DNA from: Lachnoanaerobaculum sp. OBRC5-5
Lineage (GTDB): Bacteria > Bacillota > Clostridia > Lachnospirales > Lachnospiraceae
Length of the DNA: 64,000 nt
Assembly (NCBI RefSeq): GCF_000296385.1
Contig: NZ_JH815185.1
Coordinates: 1,900,930 to 1,964,929, forward strand
Direction of reading: 5' to 3'
Shown: in pieces, positions 17,047-26,635 of the stretch
Position numbering within the stretch: the stretch's first letter is position 1
How the letters are laid out: each line of letters starts with the position of its first letter
Made by a program: the position numbers and the translations under genes
Notes under the pieces: model-generated
The model's database searches: none
What the model saw: the letters and a program-made list of their open reading frames with translations, nothing else
What the model was told of the DNA's origin: nothing

Positions 17047-18111
17047 TTAAAGCATTTTTTCAAGCATCACGTACTTTCTTTGCTCTTTTATCTTGTCCTT
17101 AAAATACCCTCCGCTTGCCTTACCGCTGTGAATAAGTGCGGATATTCCACTTGCCTTTTTTACTTTAAGAATATCTACAACCTGCTGTGAAAGTGCCGAA
17201 CCGAGTCCAAGGCAGTCTCTTTTAACTCCCATATATAAGAGTACATATCTTTTTGCATGAGACTTTACATTCATCACATTTAGTAAGAGTGCAGGTGTTC
17301 TTGCTTTACAAAGTAAATTTCCATAATCCGGCAGACATATTAAAAATCCCTTTAATACGCCGTCCTTATATGCAAGAAAAACCGTCTCAATATCTATTAC
17401 CATTTTTAAAGGTGAATAAAGTTTTACAAAGTCCTCTTCAGATATCATCTTAAATCCGCAAAAGTTTTTATATCCTTCTATCAAAACAGGATATATATCT
17501 TTTAGGTATTTTTCAAAATTATCTGTATCAGGATGTGTAAATATATATCCCTCATCTTTTGCATCCTGCAATCTCTTCCTTGCCTTTTCGCTGTCAAAAC
17601 TTTCATCCGCAACATCAAAGAAGTTTGAAAAGTACTCTTCCGATACTTGAAATCCGTTCTCTTCCCAAAGTTCTTTATAATATCCCTTATTTGAAGGCTC
17701 TCCGATATATGGCAAATCCTCAGAAGTGCAAAAGCGATACCTTGCCCAGAAAGAAAGGTCTATAGGTCCCAAAACTTTTTTCTTTCCCTCTTCCCTAGCC
17801 AGATTTTCACCTGCAGCAAGTAATTCTTTTGCCACTTCACTATTATTGATACATTCAAAAAAACCTATATAGGCTGTATCGTCATCATAAAATGAAAGCA
17901 CGCAGCGACCTACCACTTCTTCCTTTTTATCCTTCGCTATAAGCGGTATTATCTTTACACCTTTACATAATATATTGGTGTTTTCCAAAACTTCCCTTTC
18001 AAAAACCTTATCCTGCATTATATGTTTATCATCATAGATTTTTGAAGGAAATCTGAGGAACAATTCCTTATCCTTGTTCTTTTTTACTATGCTTACAGTT
18101 ATCTCACTCAA
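17047..18111 (-). CDS. GNAT-superfamily acyltransferase, YghO-like
   Basis: A 354-residue protein resembling large GNAT-fold proteins of the YghO type. The N-terminal half contains VVGRCVLSFYDDDTAYIGFFE and EGKKKVLGPIDLSFW, followed by GYYKELWEENGFQVSEEYFS. The C-terminal half (YVLLYMGVKRDCLGLGSALSQ) fits a second acetyl-CoA-type fold. The substrate is unknown. The start is TTG (18109-18111) with AGGGAG 7 nt upstream, inside the end of the dikinase-like gene (8-nt overlap), so expression is coupled. Its place in the lipid run suggests N- or O-acylation of a lipid headgroup or amino sugar, but that is context only. Confidence 0.72.
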   Translation of the reverse strand: MSEITVSIVKKNKDKELFLRFPSKIYDDKHIMQDKVFEREVLENTNILCKGVKIIPLIAKDKKEEVVGRCVLSFYDDDTAYIGFFECINNSEVAKELLAAGENLAREEGKKKVLGPIDLSFWARYRFCTSEDLPYIGEPSNKGYYKELWEENGFQVSEEYFSNFFDVADESFDSEKARKRLQDAKDEGYIFTHPDTDNFEKYLKDIYPVLIEGYKNFCGFKMISEEDFVKLYSPLKMVIDIETVFLAYKDGVLKGFLICLPDYGNLLCKARTPALLLNVMNVKSHAKRYVLLYMGVKRDCLGLGSALSQQVVDILKVKKASGISALIHSGKASGGYFKDKIKEQRKYVMLEKML

Positions 18112-20242
18112 TTTTGCTCTCCCTTTTTATCTTGCAGTATCCCTTATCGCCGTCAAGCTCCACCATATCCCCACTTTTTATATGATTCATCAAATCTGAA
18201 ATTCCAACCACCGCAGGCTTTTTTAACTCTCTTGCAACTATTGCGGTATGCGAAAGTAAAGAACCTCTCTCTGCTAAAATTCCCTTTGCTACATCAAGTA
18301 GAAGAAACCAGCCCGGATCAGTTGAATATGTGGCTATTATCTTATCCTTCACATCCTTTAATGACACGGTTCTCATATCTGTTATTTTAATAACTTCACC
18401 CGTAATTTTTCCGCTTGAAACTCCTCTTCCTGTAAGAAAATCTCTCTCGGTTTCTTCATCACAAATACTTCTGTCCATAATTGAAAAATCTATAACCGGA
18501 TCACCCAAAAGCACAACTTTTTTAATAGTCGGAAGCTCATTGTATACAAGCATCAGCCTTTTTTCTTCTTTTATTTCTTCGGTAAAATCCTTACCTGAAA
18601 ATATCATTTCTCTTATTTGTGGAAGTGATAGATGATAAATATCTTCGCCCACAGTCTTTGCACCTATTTTATCTATCAGTTTTCTCATTAGTCCGAACAA
18701 TCTGCTTCTGTTCATCCTTGAAATCTCTCGATAATTGGTTGAACTCCTTGCCAAAGACTTCTTTATCTTTACAATACTTTTATTAATATCCTGTACGGGA
18801 AGCATCGCCCTTTCTTCCACCATTTTATCAAGCAGTTCGGGATTTGTTGCAAATGTCCTTGTCTCAAGCTTCAGCTCACCTATAGTTCTGTCACCATAGT
18901 ATTTGATATAATCCGCTTTCTTTTCTTTATATTCATGTGAAGCTACACCGAATTTTGAATATGTATACACCAATTCATTCAATGCTTCTACAGGCTTTTT
19001 ACTTTCAAGTACCAAGGTATTTTTCACCTTTTTCCCTGCAAAATGTGTGGACAAAAATGACACCATATCATTTATCAATGTCCAGTCCCACTCTTTAAAG
19101 AATACATCTTCCATTTCCAAAAAAAGATTGTACAACTTCTTTGGATCCTCTTCATTTTCAACTTTTGCATTATAGTATTGGAATTCTTTTTTGAAAAATA
19201 ATGAAAGATCCGCCATCTTTTTTTGTGAGATTAAAAACAGATAAAGAGTTGAAAAGAAAAGCTTTGTTTTTATAAATAAGCTTGGTCTTTTTTTAGAAAA
19301 GTGTATTTTTTCATCCTCTACACCAAGCATCTTTTGCCAAATAGGGATAATCTTTGAAGAGAAGGGTAATAGTCTTAAAATATCGTACCAGCTGCTGATT
19401 TCATAGTACATCCTTCCCCCAAAGTAACTGACCATATGCGTAAACAAGTCTTCATACCTGTTTGCTGATTTTCCAAGCGCTCTTCCTATAAGTCTTGTGA
19501 ATATCCTTGTGTATACCTCCCCGGCAAAGCTTCCGGTCAGCTTAGAACACACTCCGGGGTAACTTTCAGCAATATTACTGTTATCTAAAATGCGAATATT
19601 TTTTGTAAAATCAAGACTCGTAATCTCTCTTGCCTGTAAAATATATATTTTTTCATCCTTGACGGCAAACTCTATATCCATCAGCTTCCCAAAAAGCTTT
19701 TCGATTCTTTCTCCGGTTCTTTCAAGTTCCTTTACAAGGTTTTCAGGAAAGTTCAAGGCATTTCCCTCTTTATATGTAGCTCCGTCTCTGTAGTGGTGAT
19801 AGGTAATTGTTTCAGCTTTATCCTCTACTATACTGCTTCCAAGTCCTTTTCCTACCACTATCACCGTCTCATTTAAGATGCCCTTAGGATTGGCAGTAAA
19901 TAAAACACCTGAATATTCGGACGCCACCATTTCCTGAATTATTACACTTGATATTTTGTTTTCTGCCTGTATACCAAGCTTTTCTTCGTAGTATCTGTTT
20001 TTATAACTGTCTACCACTGATTTTATAGCCTTATCCACTTCTGATTTTGGAACATTTAAAACAGTTAAAAATTGTCCTGCATAGGAAAAGTTTTCACCGT
20101 CCTCATGTGCATCATTTGAGCGAACGGCAAAAAGTTCCGAATCAAAATATGAAAAGTCAATCTCATCTCCGGGATAAGCTACTTTAAACTTTGGAACCTG
20201 AAAGCCGTTTTTTTCCAAAACCTTTAAGTTTTTTGCTTTCAT
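18104..20242 (-). CDS. Dikinase-type phosphotransferase (PEP synthase/Rph-like), acceptor unknown
   Basis: A 712-residue protein with an N-terminal ATP-grasp PEP/pyruvate-binding domain (about 1-215; VRSNDAHEDGENFSYAGQF near 40-58, then QEMVASEYSGVLFTANP). A long unassigned middle follows (about 220-590). The C-terminus is a mobile phosphohistidine domain (about 620-712) with GSLLSHTAIVARELKKPAVVG, His665 being the phosphocarrier. It lacks the C-terminal PEP-binding TIM barrel of true PEP synthases. The order ATP domain, acceptor domain, His domain is that of rifampin phosphotransferase. The ATG at 20242 overlaps the DegT stop by 4 nt behind GGAG. It probably phosphorylates a small molecule or lipid intermediate of this operon, and the acceptor is not predictable. 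Confidence 0.85.
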   Translation of the reverse strand: MKAKNLKVLEKNGFQVPKFKVAYPGDEIDFSYFDSELFAVRSNDAHEDGENFSYAGQFLTVLNVPKSEVDKAIKSVVDSYKNRYYEEKLGIQAENKISSVIIQEMVASEYSGVLFTANPKGILNETVIVVGKGLGSSIVEDKAETITYHHYRDGATYKEGNALNFPENLVKELERTGERIEKLFGKLMDIEFAVKDEKIYILQAREITSLDFTKNIRILDNSNIAESYPGVCSKLTGSFAGEVYTRIFTRLIGRALGKSANRYEDLFTHMVSYFGGRMYYEISSWYDILRLLPFSSKIIPIWQKMLGVEDEKIHFSKKRPSLFIKTKLFFSTLYLFLISQKKMADLSLFFKKEFQYYNAKVENEEDPKKLYNLFLEMEDVFFKEWDWTLINDMVSFLSTHFAGKKVKNTLVLESKKPVEALNELVYTYSKFGVASHEYKEKKADYIKYYGDRTIGELKLETRTFATNPELLDKMVEERAMLPVQDINKSIVKIKKSLARSSTNYREISRMNRSRLFGLMRKLIDKIGAKTVGEDIYHLSLPQIREMIFSGKDFTEEIKEEKRLMLVYNELPTIKKVVLLGDPVIDFSIMDRSICDEETERDFLTGRGVSSGKITGEVIKITDMRTVSLKDVKDKIIATYSTDPGWFLLLDVAKGILAERGSLLSHTAIVARELKKPAVVGISDLMNHIKSGDMVELDGDKGYCKIKRESKIE

Positions 20243-21339
20243 AGTTCTCTCCGTATAACACTGCATATCCTCTCTACCTCAGCCTCTTCCAAATCAGGAT
20301 ATATAGGCAAGGTCAAAACCTTTTTTGAAATATCAAGTGCAATTGGTGTTTCATTTGCATCAAAGCTTTCACTATAACATTCATAGGCATTTGTACATGG
20401 GTAAAAATACTTTCTTGCAAAAATATTTTCCTTTGCCAGTTTGTCGTATAATTCATCCCTGCTGCCCCTTTTTACAACTATTGGAAAATATGCATAGTTG
20501 TATGTAGTGTCATCATTATATTTATTAAGTCTAATAGACTTTATATCTGAGAGCCTGTCTGTATATAGCTCACAGATTCTCTTTCTTTTTTCTATGTACT
20601 CAGGAAGATGCTTCATATTGCAAAGTCCCATAGCGGCCGCAAACTCATTCATCTTTGCATTGCTACCCACATAAGGAACATTTTCCTTATCCGCAATACC
20701 GAAGTTTTTCAAAAAATCCAAAGACTTTCTTCTCTCCTTATCTCTGAGAGCTATAGCACCACCTTCTATGGTGTTAAACACCTTTGTTGCGTGGAAGCTG
20801 AATATACTCATATCTCCAAAATCCGCCACACTCTTTCCTTTATATCTCTCACCGAATGTATGTGCCGCGTCGTAGACTACATATAATCCATGCTTTTTTG
20901 CTATTCTATCAATGGCTTCCACATCACATACATTACCATATACATGTACAGGCATTATAGCTTTGGTATCTTTTGTTATAAGCTTTTCTATTTTTTCAGG
21001 ATCAATTGTAAAATCATCTTCCTTTATATCGCAAAAAACCGGCTTAAGTCCGTTTCTTACTATGGCATGAGTGGTAGATGCAAATGTAAATGGCGTTGTT
21101 ATAACTTCACCTTCTATCTTTAGAGACTGTAATGCAAGCTCCAATGCCAGATGTCCGTTTACTGTAAGAACTATATCCATATCGTCCATAAATTTACTTA
21201 AAGTATCTTCAAGCTCATTATGTACATAACCCATATTGGTAAGCCAGGCACTCTCCCATATCTTATCTACATACTCAAGGAATTCCTCCTTAGGAGGCAA
21301 TGTAGCCTTTGTGACAAATATTTTCTTTTCTTCCTTCAT
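20239..21339 (-). CDS. DegT/DnrJ/EryC1-family PLP aminotransferase
   Basis: A 366-residue fold-type I aminotransferase of the sugar-modifying DegT family. The PLP lysine is K186 in SFHATKVFNTIEGGA, with D157 in VYDAAH and the substrate-side PFTFASTTHAIVRNG segment. Most relatives aminate nucleotide-bound keto-sugars. Some act on other carbonyl compounds. A strong AAGGAGG lies upstream of the ATG. It is the first gene of the tight lipid/glycolipid run, 36 nt after ltaE. It suggests that an amino group is introduced into whatever the operon builds. Confidence 0.9.
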   Translation of the reverse strand: MKEEKKIFVTKATLPPKEEFLEYVDKIWESAWLTNMGYVHNELEDTLSKFMDDMDIVLTVNGHLALELALQSLKIEGEVITTPFTFASTTHAIVRNGLKPVFCDIKEDDFTIDPEKIEKLITKDTKAIMPVHVYGNVCDVEAIDRIAKKHGLYVVYDAAHTFGERYKGKSVADFGDMSIFSFHATKVFNTIEGGAIALRDKERRKSLDFLKNFGIADKENVPYVGSNAKMNEFAAAMGLCNMKHLPEYIEKRKRICELYTDRLSDIKSIRLNKYNDDTTYNYAYFPIVVKRGSRDELYDKLAKENIFARKYFYPCTNAYECYSESFDANETPIALDISKKVLTLPIYPDLEEAEVERICSVIRREL

Positions 21340-21375
21340 ACGCCTCCTTATATACCGGTTAATATTATATCTTTT

Positions 21376-22398
21376 TTACAATATGGAAATCAGCCTCTCC
21401 ACATCTTCATTCTCAGTTGCCCAGCTTGTACAAAATCTTATAACATGCTTTCCGTTTGAAAGAGTCTCCATAAATCCGAAGCCTATATCCTTTGATAATC
21501 GATCTCTTGTAACATCATCAACTACAATAAACTGTTGATTGGTAGGGGAGTCTATATAAAGTTCATACTCTTTCTCAATCAAAGCCTTCTTTATCTTCAT
21601 AGCGGCATCTACACCTTTTTTTCCAAGTTTTTTGTACAAATCATTACTGAACAATGTATCAAACTGTATTCCAAGTAGCCTTCCCTTTGCCAATACAGCT
21701 CCAAAGAGCTTCATATCGGTAAAGAAATGTTTACTGAGCCCTTTATTTGTAAATACTATCGCTTCACCTATCAGTGCACCGCATTTTGTACCGCCTATAT
21801 AAAATACATCACATAATCTTGCAATATCTTCCAAACCTGTATCACATTCACTGCTTCCAAGTGCATATGCAAGTCTTGCTCCGTCTATAAAAAAAGGAAT
21901 ATTATATTCAGCACAAACCGATCTTATCTCTTCTAATTCATTCTTTGAATACAAAGTTCCATACTCTGTAGGCTGTGATATATAGACCATTCCGGGATAT
22001 ACCATATGCTCATGATTTACATCTGCGTAAAAGTCTCTGCAGAATCTTTTTACAGTATCTGCCGCCAGCTTGCCGTTCTCAGACTTCAATCCAAAGACCT
22101 TATGTCCGGTGTTTTCTATGGCTCCCGCTTCATGTACCGATATATGTCCGGTATCTGCCGCAATTACACCCTCATAGTTTTTCAAAATACTTCCGATAAC
22201 TATTTTGTTTGCCTGAGTACCACCACTTACAAAGAAAATTTCAGCATCGGTCTTTATAGCTTCCTTTATCTTTTCTTTTGCGGAAATACAAAACTCATCA
22301 CTTCCATAACCTGCCTGCTTGGATAAATTACTTTCCTGTAATTTGTCTAAAATCTCAGGCGTTGCACCCTCGCTATAATCATTTATAAAATATAACAT
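21376..22398 (-). CDS. ltaE: Low-specificity L-threonine aldolase
   Basis: A 340-residue PLP enzyme of the beta-eliminating lyase family that splits threonine or allo-threonine into glycine and acetaldehyde. The N-terminus FINDYSEGATPEIL and KQAGYGSDEF match the family, and the PLP lysine is in FYIGGTKCGALIGEA. The HISVHEAGAIENTGHKV segment contains the ring-stacking histidine. ATG with GAGGAAGT upstream. It follows hemW by 16 nt and probably shares the lepA promoter. Confidence 0.92.
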   Translation of the reverse strand: MLYFINDYSEGATPEILDKLQESNLSKQAGYGSDEFCISAKEKIKEAIKTDAEIFFVSGGTQANKIVIGSILKNYEGVIAADTGHISVHEAGAIENTGHKVFGLKSENGKLAADTVKRFCRDFYADVNHEHMVYPGMVYISQPTEYGTLYSKNELEEIRSVCAEYNIPFFIDGARLAYALGSSECDTGLEDIARLCDVFYIGGTKCGALIGEAIVFTNKGLSKHFFTDMKLFGAVLAKGRLLGIQFDTLFSNDLYKKLGKKGVDAAMKIKKALIEKEYELYIDSPTNQQFIVVDDVTRDRLSKDIGFGFMETLSNGKHVIRFCTSWATENEDVERLISIL

Positions 22399-22414
22399 AC
22401 TTCCTCTCAGTCTT

Positions 22415-23572
22415 TTAATCCAACAAAAAGTCTGACATTACCATATTGCTGAGATCAAGTCCCTTTTCGGTTAGCCTTAAGTTTGGCGAGTTATATTCCA
22501 TAAGCTTTAACATCATATTTTTCTTTATCTGTCTGTCAAATACCTCAAACATATCTACACCGAATCTCTCGTTGAACTCATGTCTGGATACACCTCTTGT
22601 AAGTCTGAGACCGAGGAACATAAATTCCTCCATATTTGCCTTGATGTCAAGTTCTTCCAGATCACAGTAAAGCGGTGTAATATCCTGCTGCATCTTTACA
22701 CTCATATATTTTTTGTAATCCGATTCCACATGGAAGCGTCTGTTCATCACATAACCTGAAGCGCCTACTCCAAGACCAAGATAAGAAACTCCTGTCCAAT
22801 AGCCTATATTATGTCTGCACTCTCTTCCGGGCTTTGCATAATTGCTTATTTCATATCGCTCATATCCATGCTCTCTTAAAATATTTTTTGTAAGAGCATA
22901 CATCTCTCTGTCTATATTCTCATCTGGTAGGAGCATACTGCCCTCTTCACTTCCGTACTTGTCAAAGAAAGGAGTATCCGGCTCTATTATAAGTGAATAC
23001 GCACTTATATGCTCAGGCTTTAGGGCACATACTCTTTTTAATGTAGTCTTATAGCTGTCAATTGTCTGATTCGGCAAACCGCTCATAAGGTCTACATTTA
23101 TATTTGTAAACCCATACTCTCTTGCAAGCTGATAGCTTTGTAAGAAATCTTTATAGGTATGTATTCTTCCAAGCTCTTTAAGCTCCTCTTCGATACTGCT
23201 TTGCAAACCGAAGCTTATCCTGTTGATTCCGGCCTTTTTTATATGCATTATCTTGCTCTTTGACAATGTACCCGGATTACACTCAATAGAAACTTCCGCA
23301 TCGGTTTCAACTATAAAGTTCTCACGAACAGCATTCATAATATCAAGTATCCAGATTCCGCTAAGTGTAGTCGGAGTACCTCCACCGATAAAAATTGAAC
23401 TCACAAGATATTCACCGTAATTTTGTCCCTGCGCTTTTATCTCCTCTATAAGCTGATTAACATATGCTTTCTTTTCACTGTCGTCAGCTCTAAAGGATAA
23501 GAAATCACAATACCTACATTTTTCTTCGCAAAATGGTATATGCACATATAATTCCAACTTTTTCATTGACAT
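22415..23572 (-). CDS. hemW: HemW-like radical SAM heme chaperone
   Basis: A 385-residue radical SAM protein with CEEKCRYCDF (CxxxCxxC, the 4Fe-4S site), IGGGTPTTLS and VDLMSGLPNQT. This is the HemW pattern. It lacks the additional cysteine of true coproporphyrinogen III dehydrogenase HemN. HemW binds heme and delivers it to target proteins. The lepA-hemW order is widespread in Firmicutes. It starts 6 nt after the lepA stop with a GAGGA site inside the end of lepA. Confidence 0.93.
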   Translation of the reverse strand: MSMKKLELYVHIPFCEEKCRYCDFLSFRADDSEKKAYVNQLIEEIKAQGQNYGEYLVSSIFIGGGTPTTLSGIWILDIMNAVRENFIVETDAEVSIECNPGTLSKSKIMHIKKAGINRISFGLQSSIEEELKELGRIHTYKDFLQSYQLAREYGFTNINVDLMSGLPNQTIDSYKTTLKRVCALKPEHISAYSLIIEPDTPFFDKYGSEEGSMLLPDENIDREMYALTKNILREHGYERYEISNYAKPGRECRHNIGYWTGVSYLGLGVGASGYVMNRRFHVESDYKKYMSVKMQQDITPLYCDLEELDIKANMEEFMFLGLRLTRGVSRHEFNERFGVDMFEVFDRQIKKNMMLKLMEYNSPNLRLTEKGLDLSNMVMSDFLLD

Positions 23573-23578
23573 ACTTTA

Positions 23579-25390
23579 TCAATCCTCATCCAATTTAAGT
23601 ACACTCATAAACGCCTTTTGAGGGATTTCCACATTTCCGATCTGTCTCATTCTCTTCTTTCCCTCTTTTTGCTTTTCAAGAAGCTTTCTCTTTCTTGAGA
23701 TATCTCCTCCGTAACACTTTGCCAAAACATCTTTTCTCATGGCCTTAACGGTCTCTCTTGCTATAACCTTTGAACCTACTGCCGCCTGTATAGGAATCTC
23801 AAACAGGTGTCTCGGTATCTCCTCTTTAAGCTTCTCACACATCTTTCTTCCTCTTTCATAAGCGGAATCCGCATGCACTATAAATGACAGCGCATCCACC
23901 TCTTCCTTGTTTATCAAAATATCCAACTTCACAAGCTTTGAAGGTACATAGCCCTTTAAGTCATAATCAAGTGAGGCATAACCTCTTGATCTTGACTTTA
24001 GTGCATCGAAGAAATCATATATTATTTCATTCAGAGGCAAATCATATTTTAAAATTGCACGATTCTCCTCAATATATTCCATACCAAGATAAATACCTCT
24101 TCTCTCCTGACAGAGATTCATAATAGATCCTACAAATTCTTTTGTAAGCATTATCTCGGCAGAAACTATCGGCTCCTCCATATGCTCTATCTCTGAAGGA
24201 TCGGGGAGGTTTGAAGGGTTTGTAAGTTCTATAACCTCTCCGTTAGTTTTAAATACCTTGTATACAACACCCGGTGCTGTAGTAACAAGGTCAAGATTAT
24301 ATTCTCTCTCAAGTCTTTCCTGTATTACTTCCAAATGTAAAAGCCCAAGGAAACCGCATCTGAATCCGAATCCGAGTGCAAGTGAAGTCTCCGGCTCAAA
24401 GAAAAGCGAAGCATCATTTAACTGCAGCTTCTCAAGTGCCTCTCTAAGGTCATTGTACTTTGCACCGTCCGCCGGATAAAGTCCGCAATAAACCATAGGT
24501 GTTACCTTCTTATATCCCGGCAATGCCTTTTCACAAGGATTATTATTTAATGTAATAGTATCACCGACTCTGGTATCCTTTACATTCTTTATACTTGCCG
24601 TAATATAGCCTACCATGCCTGCAGAAAGCTCATCACATGGAATAAACTGACCTGCACCGAAATACCCTACTTCCACAACTTCCGCCACAGCTCCGGTTGC
24701 CATCATTTTTATAGGATCGCCTTTTTTTACACTTCCCTCTTTGATTCTGACAAATACTATTACTCCCTTATATGAATCATATATTGAGTCGAAAATAAGT
24801 GCCTGCAAAGGTGCCTTGGGATCTCCCTCCGGTGCCGGAACCTTCGCAACTATCGCTTCCAGTACATCCTCTATATTCAGTCCTATCTTAGCTGAAATTC
24901 TTGGAGCGTCATGTGCCTCTATTCCTATAACATCTTCTATTTCACTTGCAACCAAATCAGGATCGGCACTTGGCAAGTCCACCTTATTTATAACAGGAAA
25001 TACTTCAAGGTCATGATCAAGTGCCATATAAACATTGGCAAGTGTCTGTGCCTCTATACCCTGTGCCGCATCTACTACAAGTATGGCACCGTCACAGGCA
25101 GCGAGAGACCTTGAAACTTCATAGTTAAAATCCACATGTCCCGGTGTATCTATAAGATTGAATATATATTCATTACCGTCATTTGCCTTGTAAACAGTTC
25201 TTACCGCCTGACTCTTTATGGTAATTCCTCTTTCCCTCTCAAGATCCATATTGTCAAGAACCTGAGACTGCATCTCCCTGCTGGTCAAGAGTCCTGTCTT
25301 TTCTATAATTCTGTCTGCAAGTGTAGACTTGCCATGATCTATATGTGCAATAATACAAAAATTTCTAATTTTACTTTGATCAACAATCAT
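23579..25390 (-). CDS. lepA: Elongation factor 4, ribosome back-translocase
   Basis: A 603-residue translational GTPase, full length. G-domain motifs are AHIDHGKST (G1), RGITIKSQ (G2), DTPGHVDF (G3) and INKVDLPSA (G4). The C-terminal LepA-specific domain contains [13 protein letters not shown] and [27 protein letters not shown]4 acts on stalled ribosomes. ATG with AGGAAG upstream. The promoter at 25429-25457 lies immediately before it. Confidence 0.98.
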   Translation of the reverse strand: MIVDQSKIRNFCIIAHIDHGKSTLADRIIEKTGLLTSREMQSQVLDNMDLERERGITIKSQAVRTVYKANDGNEYIFNLIDTPGHVDFNYEVSRSLAACDGAILVVDAAQGIEAQTLANVYMALDHDLEVFPVINKVDLPSADPDLVASEIEDVIGIEAHDAPRISAKIGLNIEDVLEAIVAKVPAPEGDPKAPLQALIFDSIYDSYKGVIVFVRIKEGSVKKGDPIKMMATGAVAEVVEVGYFGAGQFIPCDELSAGMVGYITASIKNVKDTRVGDTITLNNNPCEKALPGYKKVTPMVYCGLYPADGAKYNDLREALEKLQLNDASLFFEPETSLALGFGFRCGFLGLLHLEVIQERLEREYNLDLVTTAPGVVYKVFKTNGEVIELTNPSNLPDPSEIEHMEEPIVSAEIMLTKEFVGSIMNLCQERRGIYLGMEYIEENRAILKYDLPLNEIIYDFFDALKSRSRGYASLDYDLKGYVPSKLVKLDILINKEEVDALSFIVHADSAYERGRKMCEKLKEEIPRHLFEIPIQAAVGSKVIARETVKAMRKDVLAKCYGGDISRKRKLLEKQKEGKKRMRQIGNVEIPQKAFMSVLKLDED

Positions 25391-25428
25391 CTTTTCTTCC
25401 TATCGTTAAACCTTGAATAATAATGCTT

Positions 25429-25457
25429 ATAATAACATTTTTTCGGCATTCTTACAA
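25429..25457 (-). promoter_or_regulatory. Sigma-A promoter of lepA-hemW, twin of 28511-28539
   Basis: On the minus strand TTGTAA (25452-25457) and TATTAT (25429-25434) are 17 bp apart. The surrounding bases are strikingly like those of the ABC-transporter promoter: both read TTATTGTAAG at the -35 and TATTATAAGCATT at the -10. Confidence 0.7.
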
Positions 25458-25481
25458 TAATAGTGGGAAATGAAGCGCTTA

Positions 25482-26630
25482 TTACATACCGTACATTATG
25501 TCAATATACAGCCTGCATGAATCAAAGAGCTGTGAGAGCTTGACATATTCATTTTCCCTATGTACCACCGATAAATCTCCCGGTCCTATAATTACAGGTA
25601 TAAGTTCATTTTTTATAAGCATACTTGCATCTGTAGAGCCTGTAAAAGTGTCAAATTCCGGATCAATATCCAGCTTTTTTAATGTGGCTTCTATAGTCTT
25701 TATGAGTCTGTCTTCCTTTGATGTATCCCATGATGTTCTCATATCGGCTATCTTGTATGTAGCATCAAAATGAGGATTTTCGGCTTTTATTTCATCTATA
25801 AGTTCATCCAGTTTTTCCCATATATGCTCAGGCTTATGTCCTACCTGTAGTCTGGCATCCACTGTGAACACACATCTGTCAGGTACTACCTGCGGCTCCA
25901 CACCTGCATTTATAGCCAACGTTCTCCAGAATGTATCAGGATAATCTTTAAATTCAGTGTTCTTTATCTTTTCTATAAGCTTTATCGCAAGATATATGGC
26001 ATTTTCACCTACACCCTTTTGTGAACCGTGAGCAGTCATGCCATGTACACAGACATCAGCCCATGTTCTACCCTTTTGACGATTACATATCTTCATATCG
26101 GTAGGCTCACATACTATAAGATATTTTGCGTTATCAAACACCTTATTTTGATATAATGCCTTTGATCCCTTCATAAAGTTTTCTTCATCTATGGTAGCCG
26201 CAATTATTATATCTCTTTCGGGAATAATATTGTTTCTCTTCAAAAGTATCATAGAATATATAGCACTTATCAGTCCGCTTTTCATATCGGCACTTCCCCT
26301 GCCATATAATTTGCCGTCTTTTATAGTGGATTTAAACGGCGGTGTATTCCATCTTTTTATCTCATCGTCGGAAACCGGCACAACATCCATATGCCCTGTG
26401 AAAACAACAGCATCCTTATTTGTTTTTCCTTTAAGCTTTGCTATAATATCATATCTTCCGTCTTCCACCGGTACCGTAAAATAATCTATAGCATTTTCCT
26501 TCAATAAGTTTTCTACATACTCACACATAGGCTTTTCATTACCTTTTGGATTTGTACTCGGTATGTCCACTGCTTTTGAAAATATGTCTACCAGTTCCTT
26601 TTCATCTATCAAATCAAAAATACTTTCCAT
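25482..26630 (-). CDS. M20-family metallopeptidase (ArgE/DapE-like)
   Basis: A 382-residue dinuclear zinc hydrolase of the ArgE/DapE/CPG2 group. Metal ligands are visible in TGHMDVVP (His, Asp), GRGSADMKSG (bridging Asp), TIDEENFM (catalytic Glu and ligand Glu) and the C-terminal VVHRENEYV (His). The dimerisation domain sits around 190-295. The substrate (N-acyl amino acid, dipeptide or succinyl-diaminopimelate) cannot be fixed from sequence. It starts 5 nt after the ABC exporter stop codon with AAAGGA upstream, so the two genes share a transcript and the peptidase may act on material handled by the exporter. Confidence 0.9.
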   Translation of the reverse strand: MESIFDLIDEKELVDIFSKAVDIPSTNPKGNEKPMCEYVENLLKENAIDYFTVPVEDGRYDIIAKLKGKTNKDAVVFTGHMDVVPVSDDEIKRWNTPPFKSTIKDGKLYGRGSADMKSGLISAIYSMILLKRNNIIPERDIIIAATIDEENFMKGSKALYQNKVFDNAKYLIVCEPTDMKICNRQKGRTWADVCVHGMTAHGSQKGVGENAIYLAIKLIEKIKNTEFKDYPDTFWRTLAINAGVEPQVVPDRCVFTVDARLQVGHKPEHIWEKLDELIDEIKAENPHFDATYKIADMRTSWDTSKEDRLIKTIEATLKKLDIDPEFDTFTGSTDASMLIKNELIPVIIGPGDLSVVHRENEYVKLSQLFDSCRLYIDIMYGM

Positions 26631-26635
26631 AATAT

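Noticed and set aside
11180-21339. A full archaeal ether-lipid operon
   Set aside because: UbiA-like, CarS-like, Pss and Psd are present, but no glycerol-1-phosphate dehydrogenase, GGGP synthase or geranylgeranyl reductase, so the full claim is not supported.
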